A DNA stretch of 64,000 nt from Nipponacmea schrenckii (Eukaryota > Mollusca > Gastropoda > Lottiidae): NCBI GenBank assembly GCA_030562195.1, contig CM060202.1:32106599-32170598 (forward strand). Direction: 5' to 3'. Both the position numbers and the translations under genes were made by a program. This document shows, one piece after another, positions 23,551 to 33,389 of the stretch (the stretch's first letter is position 1; each line of letters opens with the position of its first letter). A model generated the notes under the pieces. It was not told the origin of the DNA, did not search any database, and was given only the letters and a program-made list of their open reading frames with translations.

Positions 23551-25601
23551 GACTGCTCTTGAAGTCTTGGATTTCCTTGAAAATGACAATGATAATTGTG
23601 AATATGATTCTTCCTCTGATAATGTAGAATCTGTAGAACCGTTCATTAACATACCTCTTTCTTACCAAAGTGAAAATGCCAATGGGATATTACCTTCTAC
23701 AAGTTGTACTCGAAATACATCTATTGATGAATCTTTCGAAATAACATTGGACGAAATATTTGTAATACCCGACACTGAAGACAAAACAGAAAATGTTATA
23801 GTAGATCACAAAACTGATGTCCCAGATACAATAGAAAACCATATATATATTGAATGTCCCGAAACAAAAAACTCTGAATCTCGACCATCTCGGAAACGAA
23901 AGAAAAACCCATCAGAATGGGCGAAAAATGTACGAAAAAGAAGAAGACAATCGGGACAAGAATATACAGACTCAAACGGAAACTTACAGCCAAAAAAATC
24001 GTTGAAGTATGACTCAAATCATACATGCAGATTCAAATGTAGTAAACATTTCTCATTTGATGATTGTTTACAAATCTACACAGATTTTTGGGACTCTTAA
24101 CGACTCTCAGAAAAAAATTTTCTACGGCCAGACTACAAATAAAGAACGTAAGGCAAGAACTAGATTACCTAAAACTGAATTTACTAGTAGAAAGCAGTTT
24201 TCATACAAATATCACTTACAAAAAGGTGATGAAAATATACGCGTGTGCAAACAGTTTTACTTAAATACTTTGAATATATGCCAAACGCGAATCCAAACAT
24301 TTCATGAAAAAGATGAAAGGGGCAATATCAGATACAGTGATAAGCGTGGTGCACATAGTTGTAAAAATGTTATCAATACAGAACCCCAAAAGGAAATAAT
24401 TCGTAATCACATTAAATCATTCCCTACTATTCCCTCACATTATTGTAGGGCAAGTACAAAAAGACAATATTTAGAGCCTGGGCTGACTGTACAGAAAATG
24501 TACAATCTCTATGTTGATAACTGTACTAGAGATGAAATAAAGCCCTTAAAATTATATGTTTATCGCGATATTTTTAATTTGGAATTTAACATTGGATTTC
24601 ATGTACCGAAAAAAGACAAGTGTGACACGTGTGAAAAATACAAAATATTAGACTCCCAACCAAATGTAAATGAAATTACTGCACAAACATTACGTGATCA
24701 TTTGAACTCAAAGAAAGAAACAAAAATAGAAAGGGACAAGGACAGAAGTAGAAAAGATAATACTGTTGTTATTTGCTTTGATATGCAAAATGTCATGACG
24801 TGTCCGAGAGCTTCGGTGTCCAATTTCTTTTATAAAAGAAAACTTTCGGTTTTTAACTTAACTGCTCATTGCTCTCACAACAAAGTGGCGTATAATGCAA
24901 TATGGACAGATAATATGATGGGTAGGGGAGCAAATGAAATTGCAAGTGCTTTGTGTGTGATATTGGAAAAAGTTTGCGAAGACATTCCAAACATTAATCA
25001 TCTAATTTTGTGGTCCGACGCATGCGTGCCTCAAAACAAAAACTCAATAATGGTTACAGCACTAACAAAATTTGTTGAGAGACATTCAGGTGTAATGATT
25101 GAACATAAATTTGGAACACCCGGACACTCTTCAATACAAGAAGTGGACAATGTTCACAGCCATATTGAAAAGGCACTAGGGGTAGCCGAAATTTACAGCC
25201 CCATATCCCTTGTCAGAGTCTTGATTAAAGTTCGACCAAAATACATGAGGGTTATACAAATGAAAAAATCTCAATTCTTTGACTTCCAAAAGGTTTCACA
25301 AAGATATAAATTCAATATTCCCTTTTCAAAACTAAATTATATAAGAATTGAGTCTTCCCGACTTATGCAGTGTAGTTACAGAATCAATTTTTTTGAAGAA
25401 TTGAAAACACATACCATTTGCAGAAAAAAGAGCACACGTTCGGATGGAATATGTGAAACTTTTCCGAATCCTACAGCCCTTGAAAAAAACATGTCGTACT
25501 CGAAAGAAAAAATTAAAGATTTAAAAAGCATGATGCCATTTATGCCACTTTCTGACTCTGATTATTATCGACATACTCTTGGCATAGTAGATAATGAATA
25601 A
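23528..25601 (+). pseudogene. DUF7869-type DDE-like transposase, one frame break
   Basis: The whole reading is 690 codons plus one extra base. Parts: an acidic N-terminus; a basic, nuclear-signal-like block (SRPSRKRKKNPSEWAKNVRK, then RKRRRQSG) at about 120-150; a Cys pair CRFKC; FSFDDCLQIYTDFW; then, after the break at about 24094, LNDSQKKIFY, a long middle with CDTCEKYK, and a likely RNase H fold: VICFDMQN (D about 418), HLILWSDACVPQNKN (D about 497) and GHSSIQEVDN (E/D about 538-540), with the WTDNMMGRGANEIAS motif between. This order matches the invertebrate proteins annotated DUF7869, which I believe are transposase-like. ATG 23528 is chosen as the first Met. The break is a single base next to TCT-TAA-C. 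Confidence 0.78.
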
Positions 25602-25882
25602 TGTGTATGTATTACAAATATACATTTTAACTCAAGGATATTCTCTGATATTTGATATTTTATTGGTTTATTTTTTCACAATAAATTTACCAGAATTTGG
25701 TCGATCGACTTATTTTCAAAACTTTGTATTGCTAAGTTTGTATTATAACATATAAGTAAATGTCTTCAAATTTTTGTTTTATCTAAGTTAATTAGAGTTT
25801 TTATTAATCCATGTATTTCTTAATTATTACAGTTGGGATATAAAACAGACGCTCACATGAGAATGTCTTCTATTACTAATTC

Positions 25883-25900
25883 CATATAGTTCTATATCCC
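25883..25900 (+). promoter_or_regulatory. Subterminal TIR-motif copy (right)
   Basis: CATATAGTTCTATATCCC near the right end; a weaker inverted form GGATATAAAACAG lies at about 25836. Confidence 0.4.
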
Positions 25901-26097
25901 AATTTGTTTATTGTCCTTCTTGTTAAAACAAAAATATTCAAATTGTGTCTACTTTTTGTCAGAATGAGTTTTATATAAGTCAAAATAAATGAATAATCTC
26001 CCAGAACCTGTTTATTTTGATATATTTCATCGCTTTAAAATGTATTTATATGGAAGTAAAAGATTAAAATTTGATTTTCTCGAAAAAAAAAATAAAC

Positions 26098-26128
26098 GGA
26101 GATAGAACATTATAGACCTGAGGTGACG
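26098..26128 (-). repeat. Right terminal inverted repeat
   Basis: Inverted match of 22259-22289. It is preceded by an A-rich tract (26081-26095). Confidence 0.85.
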
Positions 26129-26684
26129 AGAAGGGAATAGTGTTTGTATCATATTCGAATACGGTTCCTCGTGTCGTGACTTTCTCTGTATTCCACTGTA
26201 TAGGTAATATCAAAACTTCATGAATCATACTTCTTCTACAGTGATGTTTTTAAGAATCATAAGGTGAGGAGGAACAACAGGGGTCCTAAAACTTTGCGGT
26301 CTGAAGGTGGTGGGCCAAATGGGTACAGGCGTTGTCCATTCCGTGTGTGCTATGGTCACCAGCTCTATCTGGTTATTCTTTTGATCAAACGGAGGAAGGG
26401 ACATAACTCAATATAAATTGGTTTTAAACCAGACCACAGTTCAACAAGCAATTTGTTATAGTCTAAGTCTATCCATACAAAACAACACACAGGATTCGTT
26501 GTTAAAATCTTTATCGAAAATATAAATAGCCAAATTTATAAAAATATATTTCATAACTAATAATCATAAAAATTCAAATATTTGAACAGATTCGTCGCTG
26601 TTGTCGGTCCATAAAAATCTTGAGGTCAATAATATTCTGAACCTAACCTCAGGGTCAATCATTCTTTGAACTCTGATCCAGCTT
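26129..26684. repeat. Module P end plus gene-S 3' flank (F), right-arm copy
   Basis: 26129-26280 completes module P. 26281-26684 is the inverted 3' flank of gene family S (compare 39960-40380). The junction TGATCC|AGCTTT leads into the CR1-like 3' region. 26130-27240 is a near-identical direct repeat of 31618-32712. Confidence 0.65.
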
Positions 26685-27571
26685 TAAGGATGTTTACTCA
26701 TTCCCCGACAGTAATAATTTAGATTTTCAAAAGGGTTCACGTTATGCCAAAATAGAATCGTTGGTGAAACAATTTGTGATATACCTGTTGGAAAGGGAAA
26801 AATAAAATTAATATATTACATTGAATCATGGAGAAAAACAATTGTTAAGATAGTTATTAGTAAGTAAGCCTATAGTTGGTGAAAAGAATACCTGTGTAAC
26901 AGGAAGTATGCTTATGTTAATGAAAGATTATCAAGAATCATCCGAAAAGTCTTAAAATCTGATGGTGATTTAAAATTTTCGTCTAGACCATTCCATGAAA
27001 TTGATCCTTTGTATTTAATACTTTGTTTCGTGGTTTTTGCACCACAAGTTTTGAATTTATGCTAGAATAAGGCGCCTGTTTTATAGTTAAAGAGGCTTGA
27101 AAGGTAGGAAGGAGACAAGTTGTTTAGAGTTTTATACATAAATTTATACGAATTAAAATGATGCCTGGTTTTAATGTCAAAATATTAAGCCTTTTAAGAT
27201 TCAGTTACAAATCAATATTGTACTTAGAACCAAGAATTAATTTAAAATCATGACATTAAAAGAACACCAGTTTAAGATTGCATCAGTATCTTCTTGCAAT
27301 TTTAATTGTTTGTCAGTAACCGATTTACCAGAAGTATAAATCGTAGTATCATCCGCAAAAAGATCACAGTCAGAGTTAATATGCAATGGTAAATCATTAA
27401 TATAAAGATTAACAAAAATGACCTACAATTGATCCTTGTGGTACTCCATACTTTATACTGCGAGAAGACGAAAGAGTTCCATTGACGTAACAACGCTTCG
27501 ATAAGTAACAATTTATGAAGGTTATTAATGCATTCGAAAAATTGTATAGTTTTGGTTTTTTTAATAACTAT
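26685..27571 (-). pseudogene. CR1-like relic: 3' UTR and RT C-terminus
   Basis: The 26685-26940 part is the 3' region also seen at 32165-32420 and 46990-47225. 26940-27240 reads the C-terminal FNSYKFMYKTLNN-type segment inverted, and 27260-27571 reads RT palm sequence (FADDTTIYTSGKS, LYINDLPLH), with about 600 bp deleted between them. It is interrupted by the Penelope-like fragment and resumes at 28436. Confidence 0.65.
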
Positions 27572-27652
27572 CTTTAACCAGTGATTGTTGTTCCATAAAG
27601 ATGTGCATATATATCGTATTCACAATTGCTAAATGCCATTTAAAGACTTTAT
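27572..27652 (+). repeat. Left 81-bp pseudo-LTR
   Basis: Starts CTTTAACCAGTGATTG and contains the ORF start codon at 27633. Confidence 0.75.
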
Positions 27653-28229
27653 TCGTCATCAATATGGAGATGTGGCAAATAAACTCATAAACAAGCTTGA
27701 GAAGACTGAAGGCAAACGAGTTCAAACATGTAACAATTTAACGTTTTTATTAAGATGTAGGGACAATAAGCTTATTCCTAAGGGGTTGACCCTTCGCTCG
27801 TCTGTCAATTCATCAGCAACTAAAAAGATTCTAGAAAGGGCAAGCCATGCTCTGGTTAAGGAAAGAATCCAGCACCACCGAAACCAAAAACAACGCCTCT
27901 CCATCAAATTTGAACAGCAATACCAAGAAGTGAAAACTATCCTCTCCACCTCTGATTTTCAAGACCTGAGAACCAAGCAAGAGAAGACCAATGACCTTCT
28001 TGGCCAAAGAATCAAAACCTCACACCAAACCAAATTTGACAATCTAAGAAGACACAAAAATTTTTTAGAAAACTCATCAAAACCAGTTCACCACCAAAAG
28101 AATGAATTCCTCACCAAAACTGTCATAAACCTAAGCCAGAAGAATCTAACAGAAGATCAGATAAACCTACTCTCTCGAAGACTAAAGTTTTCCCCAGTTA
28201 CCAAACTCAGCAACCATGATATAAAATGA
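27633..28229 (+). CDS. Penelope-like N-terminal protein, lacking RT
   Basis: 198 residues from an ATG inside the left repeat. Features seen: a basic N-terminal half with NLTFLLRCRDNKLIP, a helical Gln/Lys/Glu-rich centre, and the C-terminal TVINLSQKNLTEDQINLLSR followed by LKFSP. That NLS-x-x-x-LT-x-x-x-x-xLL-x-x-x-LxF box is characteristic of the region just before RT in Penelope-like retroelements. The frame stops where RT should begin. The function without RT is unknown, and it may be a decaying or non-autonomous copy. Confidence 0.65.
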   Translation: MPFKDFIRHQYGDVANKLINKLEKTEGKRVQTCNNLTFLLRCRDNKLIPKGLTLRSSVNSSATKKILERASHALVKERIQHHRNQKQRLSIKFEQQYQEVKTILSTSDFQDLRTKQEKTNDLLGQRIKTSHQTKFDNLRRHKNFLENSSKPVHHQKNEFLTKTVINLSQKNLTEDQINLLSRRLKFSPVTKLSNHDIK

Positions 28230-28314
28230 ATAAAATATTTTATCTCTTGTGTTATTTTAATAATAAGTACAATTGTATATATATCGTTGCCTATCATGTC
28301 TTGCCGTTCTGTGC

Positions 28315-28344
28315 CTGAGGACGGCGGGGGAAACACGCCGAAAC
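28315..28344 (+). ncRNA. Hammerhead-ribozyme-like core, doubtful
   Basis: CTGAGGA (a CUGANGA match) is followed by a short stem GGCG/CGCC (28323-28326 with 28336-28339) and GAAAC (28340-28344), just upstream of the right pseudo-LTR. Penelope-like elements are known to carry hammerhead motifs there. Stem III and the cleavage site could not be drawn convincingly, so activity is unproven. Confidence 0.35.
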
Positions 28345-28354
28345 GTTGCATAAA

Positions 28355-28435
28355 CTTTAACCAGTGATTGTTGTTCCACAAAGCTGTGCATATATATCGT
28401 ATTCACAATTGCTAAATGCCATTTAAAGACTTTAT
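28355..28435 (+). repeat. Right 81-bp pseudo-LTR
   Basis: Direct repeat of 27572-27652; ends GACTTTAT, followed by target sequence CTCATGGG. Confidence 0.75.
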
Positions 28436-29262
28436 CTCATGGGTATCATATCAAATGCTTTTGTAAAATCAAGGAAAATAAAACCAACCATAAGACTAGA
28501 ACTGTGAACAGTTCCGAGAGTGGCAAACAACCTCTATGGGTTCAAAAAATATACGCGAAGTTTTATTATGTAATATTGTTACACCACAGTTTAAAGTTAA
28601 TTGCATATTAATGAGAAAGTTTTTAAGGTTCCATCATAAAAATAATTAAGGTCAGAATTGTCAATAATATTTATTTTTGTGAATAAAACAAGAGGTTGAA
28701 ATTTATCTACTATATCAAACATGGATCAGATATCAACTTGTTCATTGTTGTATAACCCATTTAATATTTAGCAATTGCAAATTCAATTACAAAATATTTT
28801 TAGGTTGTCGAAATACGTTCATAGATGTAAGCAATTTTAGTTTAAGTATTGTTGTTGTTAACTATTCTTGTTAATGATTTTTTTTAATGGTCCGATTGAA
28901 CGCGGCTCTTACTCAAAGTTGACTTTTCATTATTTGTTATTTGAATACTCATTTAGAGGCACGATTCAAATATTTTCTTTCCCACCCTCCTCTCCCGATT
29001 TTGTTTCCGTTAGTATGTATTCGAATGGTTTGAGCAAGGATATTGTTGACAAAATAATCTGAATCCAATTATTGATTTGTAGTAATTGTATATAGTTAAG
29101 TTAAATCCTGTGGTTTTTTAATTACTAGTACTTATTTTTCTGAATTGCAAATCGTACTGTATTTGTTTTACATATATTAACATAGATTATCTATTAGAAT
29201 ACGCTTAATTTGATTATAAATAACAAGAAAATGTAAGTTTAAGGGTAGATTAATCCTTATTA

Positions 29263-29880
29263 TTACCGTATGGTTATTTGTATAGCCTCGTGGTAGCTAT
29301 AATAAACAGGTATATGAGATATTTTGACATTGTGTGTCGGTATGTTTCTACTGATATAAACATGATCTATAAGTGTACCACCTTCGGTAGTGTAATGCTG
29401 GACAGGTTGTTTGATGCCAAATGTTTTAAAACATGATAATATAATCTGAACCAGATTCTTCTATTTCAACCAGTAACTTTTGTAACATTGATAGAAACAA
29501 ATCTAATCTATAAACAGGAGGCCTGTAGATCACGATAACGTTAAGATTTTTTTCTGGGATATTAAAGGCAATATGCTCTATATTTAGAACTCCTAATTTC
29601 AAAATAGTATAATTCAGATTTTCTTTAAGATATAGAACTACTCCGCCATGATCCTTTTGTTTTAAAAATTCAAAATCTTTATTGGTAGAATAGCTATTGC
29701 TTCGAGGATTATGATGAAAACGAAAACCATTTAACTCTAGTTTTGCCGGTGTTATAGAATTATTTACCCATGTCTCTGTTAAACAAATAATATTTCCTCC
29801 TAAAATTTTTGTGTGGTTTCGAAGATCCTTTATATGAATATTTAAACCTTGAACATTATGGAGAAATAGCCTTGTGAATT
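29263..29880 (-). pseudogene. APE endonuclease domain of a further non-LTR element
   Basis: The reverse strand reads LFLHNVQGLNIHIKDLR, NIICLTETWVNNSITPAKLE, KDHGGVVLYLKENLNY and LNVIVIYRPPVYRL in one frame to a stop near 29444. After a deletion and frame change that removes the GDFN box, it continues with GTLIDHVYISRN and IPVYYSYHEAIQI to a stop at 29263. These are the TETW, YRPP, LDHVY and SDH-equivalent blocks of the EEP nuclease fold; the last Asp is Tyr. It differs from the family-B and CR1 copies here, so it is a fourth non-LTR lineage. No RT follows on the 3' side before 28497. Confidence 0.7.
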
Positions 29881-30204
29881 TTCAAAAAACTAAAACGGGT
29901 ACCAAAAAAATTGTTGTCAATCATAATAGGCATATGTGTGGATAGCTTAGGTCAAGAACATTCTACTTGAAAAAATTCAGGGTCATTGAAGCTCAAGGTC
30001 ATTTGATTTGGCCTTTTGAATTTTCAAAAATATCAAATCGGGCATTAAAAATTTAATAAAATTAAATTTGAAAATCAAAATTCTGTTCCCAACAAGTTTT
30101 AGATAAAGTAACAAGGTTTCGAAAAACACCAAAATCGGACAAATCGGATAAAAATTAGCGGACTTATTAAAATTTTGCTGAATGTTACCGTTCTGTGATG
30201 ACAC

Positions 30205-30370
30205 ATAAAGTATCACTTCCGGTTTGGATTTTTTATTCTAAAAGGGTTCTAATTATGCTTGATAGTATATACATATAGCTTTTGTACTGATTTCTTACAT
30301 ACACCGGAAGCTGGGTGACCCAACACGGTTCTAAAAAACCGGAAGTTCTCACGCAAGAACCGGAAGTGGT
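30205..30370. promoter_or_regulatory. Cluster of CCGGAAG boxes
   Basis: CACTTCCGGT (about 30209), ACCGGAAGCT (about 30302), ACCGGAAGTT (about 30338) and ACCGGAAGTG (about 30358): four ETS/GABP-like cores in 160 bp, three in one direction. No gene start is visible beside them; they may belong to a transposon promoter. Confidence 0.35.
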
Positions 30371-30657
30371 AGAAATCTTTTTATGATGCTTTTTTTTTCT
30401 ATAGGCGACTTCTCTATATTCTGTTATTTTCAAAACGATCGGAAAATTAGCAACAAAGTTATGCAATTATGCATATTATTATTATGCAATTACTAACTAC
30501 TGATGCGTAAAAATTTTAGTTATAAATATTCATTTTCTATTCCAGTACGTATCTTATCGTATTTTTCAAACCAAATTTCTATACCATTTTCGAGTTGGGC
30601 TAGGGAGCTTCCCGAAAAAAAAAAGTCTAATGAAAACAAAGAGTGGCAAATTTCTAA

Positions 30658-31100
30658 TTTACATTTACTGCATCATAAACGTTTTCAATTATGTTAGTCA
30701 GAGATGTTTGACAAGAACTATTTGTATAAAACAAGATTGGTGCGAATACAATAACTTATTATTATTTAAGAAATTATTTTTTGATCAATGTCTTTCAAGC
30801 GGTTTAGATACACTAGATAATACATAAATTGGTCTATAATTATAGGATTAGATTTTAGCGCCGGATTTTATACACATTGTTAATTTTTCTATCCGCCTTT
30901 GGAAATTCCAGCGATTGGTATACGTAATGTAGCGGTTGTCCTCTCTCAAGAAAGTTATGCGTCTTTTGAAACACTTGATGCCAATTTTCGACTCGGAATG
31001 GCAGCTGGACTCGACATCCGTTTAAGAAGGTTATAATGTTATTTATTTGATATATTTCGGTAGGCCATGATTTGAAACGCACGAACTACGCAGCAGCCAT
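30658..31100 (-). pseudogene. CR1-like RT relic, N-terminal part
   Basis: Inverted copy of 12240-12600: fragments of YKSGAKSDP and the QSGF region, with small deletions. It continues into module Q (31101-31340). Confidence 0.6.
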
Positions 31101-31740
31101 TTCAAGGTTACTTTTTGACGAGTGTTAATTCGCATTAATTTTGTTTTCATGAACCATCCAGATTGGAAACTCACCATTATTAATTGCATGAAGTATGTAA
31201 ATTTTTTCTCCCTGTGATTAGACATTGAGTTTATCTCAATATCACTGGCCTTTAAGGAGCCTTGTCCTCCATTATGAATCCGGGGACTTTGCTTTACGTT
31301 GAATCTTCACCTACGTACTAAATGTTTTGTACACAAAAAGTGTTATAGAGAAACCGAGTTGAAAAATCCGAATGTTCATCTTGTGAAAACAAGTGAGATG
31401 CGATGAACTTCGCGTATTAATTGGTAATGTCAGTATATATTGGAAGGATGATTAGACTTTACTTGAATCTACCGTGGAAATAAAGAATCCCGCCACATCG
31501 TTTTGTATCTTATCATGCCTTCCTGATTTTGTTCCGATCTATTACCTCAATTAGTAACGGGAAATATGGGAAGACACCTGTAAATTCCAATTCGACACAG
31601 TTTGCAGTAGAAGAAGAGAATAGTGTTTGTATCATTTTCGAATACGGTTCGTCGTGTCGTGACTTTCTCTGTATTCCACTGTATATCTCTAACCATCGTG
31701 AATCATACTTCTTCTGCAGTGATGTTTTTTAAGAATCATC
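31101..31740. repeat. Modules Q (deleted) and P
   Basis: 31101-31340 is module Q with an internal loss at 31238. 31341-31740 is module P in the right-arm orientation. At 31350 P joins Q without a BEL element, although the boundary is rearranged. Confidence 0.55.
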
Positions 31741-32712
31741 AGGTGAGGAGGAACAACAGGGGTCCCAAAACTTTGCGGGCTGAAGGTGGTGGGCCAAATG
31801 GGTACAGGCGTTGTCCATTCCGTGTATGCTATGGTCAGCAGCTCTATCTGGTTATTCTTTTGATCAAACAGAGGAAGGGACATAACTCAATATAAATTGG
31901 TTTTAAACCAGACCACAGTGCACCTAGCAATTTATTATAGTCTAAGTCTATCCATACAAAACAACACACAGGATTCGTTGTTAAAATCTTTATCGAAAAT
32001 ATAAATAGCCAAATTTATAAAAATATATTTCATAACTAATAATCATAAAAATTCAAATATTTGAACAGATTCGTCGCTGTTGTCGGTCCATAAAAATCTT
32101 GAGGTCAATAATATTCTGAACCTAACCTCAGGGTCAATCATTCTTTGAACTCTGATCCAGCTTTAAGGATGTTTACTCATTCCCCGACAGTAATAATTTA
32201 GATTTTCAAAAGGGTTCACGTTATGCCAAAATAGAATCGTTGGTGAAACAATTTGTGATATACCTGTTGGAAAGGGAAAAATAAAATTAATATATTACAT
32301 TGAATCATGGAGAAAAACAATTGTTAAGATAGTTATTAGTAAGTAAGCCTATAGTTGGTGAAAAGAATACCTGTGTAACAGGAAGTATGCTTATGTTAAT
32401 GAAAGATTATCAAGAATCATCCGAAAAGTCTTAAAATCTGATGCTGATTTAAAATTTTCGTCTAGACCATTCCATGAAATTGATCCTTTGTATTTAATAC
32501 TTTGTTTCGTGGTTTTTGCACCACAAGTTTTGAATTTATGCTAGAATAAGGCGTCTGTTTATAGTTAAAGAGGCTTGAAAGGTAGGAAGGAGACTAGTTG
32601 TTCAGAGTTTTATACATAAATTTTAAAACGAATTAAAATTATGCCTGGTTTTAATGTCAAAAATATTAAGCCTTTTAAGATTCAGTTACAAATCAATATT
32701 GTACTTAGAAGA
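31741..32712. repeat. Gene-S 3' flank plus CR1-like 3' region, second copy
   Basis: Direct repeat of 26281-27240. It ends in an inverted junction at 32712, where the CR1-like sequence folds back on itself. Confidence 0.6.
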
Positions 32713-33360
32713 TATTCAGCAGATTTATCAATTGAACTAAATAATCAATTTATTGAACAAGTTGAAAACTTTAAATTACTAGATGTTATTGTGAATCAAA
32801 ATCTCTCATGGACTCCGCACGTAAAGTTCGTTTCTAAAATTTTAAATAATAAAGTTATTTCAACTGCGACAGTTACGAAAGATCATGCCTGAAAGATAAA
32901 GATCTATTTTTTAACCATTTTTGGGATTATTGTTCAAATATTTGGGATTCGCACGACATTGCATCGGCCGATATTTTACATAGGCAACAAAAAAATGCTT
33001 ATAAATTAATTCTTGGTTCTAAGTACAATACTGATTTGTTGCTGAATCTTAAAAACTTAATATTTTTGACATTAAAACCAGGCATCATTTCAATTCTTTT
33101 AAATTTATGTAAAAAACTCTTAACAACTTGTCTCCTTCCTACCTTTCAAGCCTCTTTAACGATAAACAGACGCCTTATTCTAGCATAAATTCATTGTGGT
33201 GCAAAAACCACAAATCAATTTGATTAAACAAAGTATCAAATACAAAGGATCAATTTTATGGAATGGTCTAGACGAAAATTTTAAATCAGCATCAGATTTT
33301 AGGACTTTTAGAAGGATGATTCTTGGTAATCTTTCATTAACATAAGCATACTTCCTGTTA
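32713..33360 (+). pseudogene. CR1-like RT relic, C-terminal part
   Basis: Reads RYSADLSIELNNQFIEQVEN, SWTPHVKFVSKIL, WDSHDIASADILHRQQKN and the MYKTLNN/LFKG-type tail in shifting frames. It is opposite in direction to the piece just left of it, making a 150-bp inverted repeat (32560-32712 with 33025-33180). Confidence 0.65.
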
Positions 33361-33389
33361 TACAGGTATTCTTTTATATAGGCTTACTT

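Larger units (their letters stand above)
22259..26128 (+). mobile_element. 3.87-kb DNA transposon with F-box/LRR gene and DUF7869-type transposase
   Basis: Terminal inverted repeats of 31 bp (22259-22289 and 26098-26128) start CGTCACCTCAG and differ at one base. The uninterrupted site is present in the left arm (about 5190-5205) and in three other module-P copies, so the insertion is demonstrable; about 8 target bases are missing and no clear target duplication is seen. Variants of the inner TIR motif (TAATGTTCTATCTCC) recur inside both ends. Two genes in the same direction fill the element. The superfamily could not be assigned. Confidence 0.78.
27572..28435 (+). mobile_element. Penelope-like element fragment with direct terminal repeats
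   Basis: 81-bp direct repeats (27572-27652 and 28355-28435, a few changes) bracket one ORF that begins inside the first repeat, as in Penelope-like elements, whose pseudo-LTRs are direct repeats. The element interrupts the CR1-like relic at TATCT|CATGGG; the intact site is at 14455-14475. RT and GIY-YIG parts are absent, so it is an internally deleted copy. Confidence 0.65.
28497..30657. mobile_element. 2.16-kb insert in the CR1-like relic, unclassified
   Basis: The CR1-like relic is continuous at 14505-14530 (ACCATAAGATTATCATTTACTG) but here splits after ACCATAAGA and resumes at ACATTTACTG, 2.16 kb away. Contents: a non-LTR endonuclease relic at 29263-29880, a cluster of CCGGAAG boxes at 30205-30365, and about 750 bp (28500-29240) with only a 64-codon chance frame. 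The left end has GAACTGTGAACAGTTC, an inverted repeat. It may be more than one element. Confidence 0.5.
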
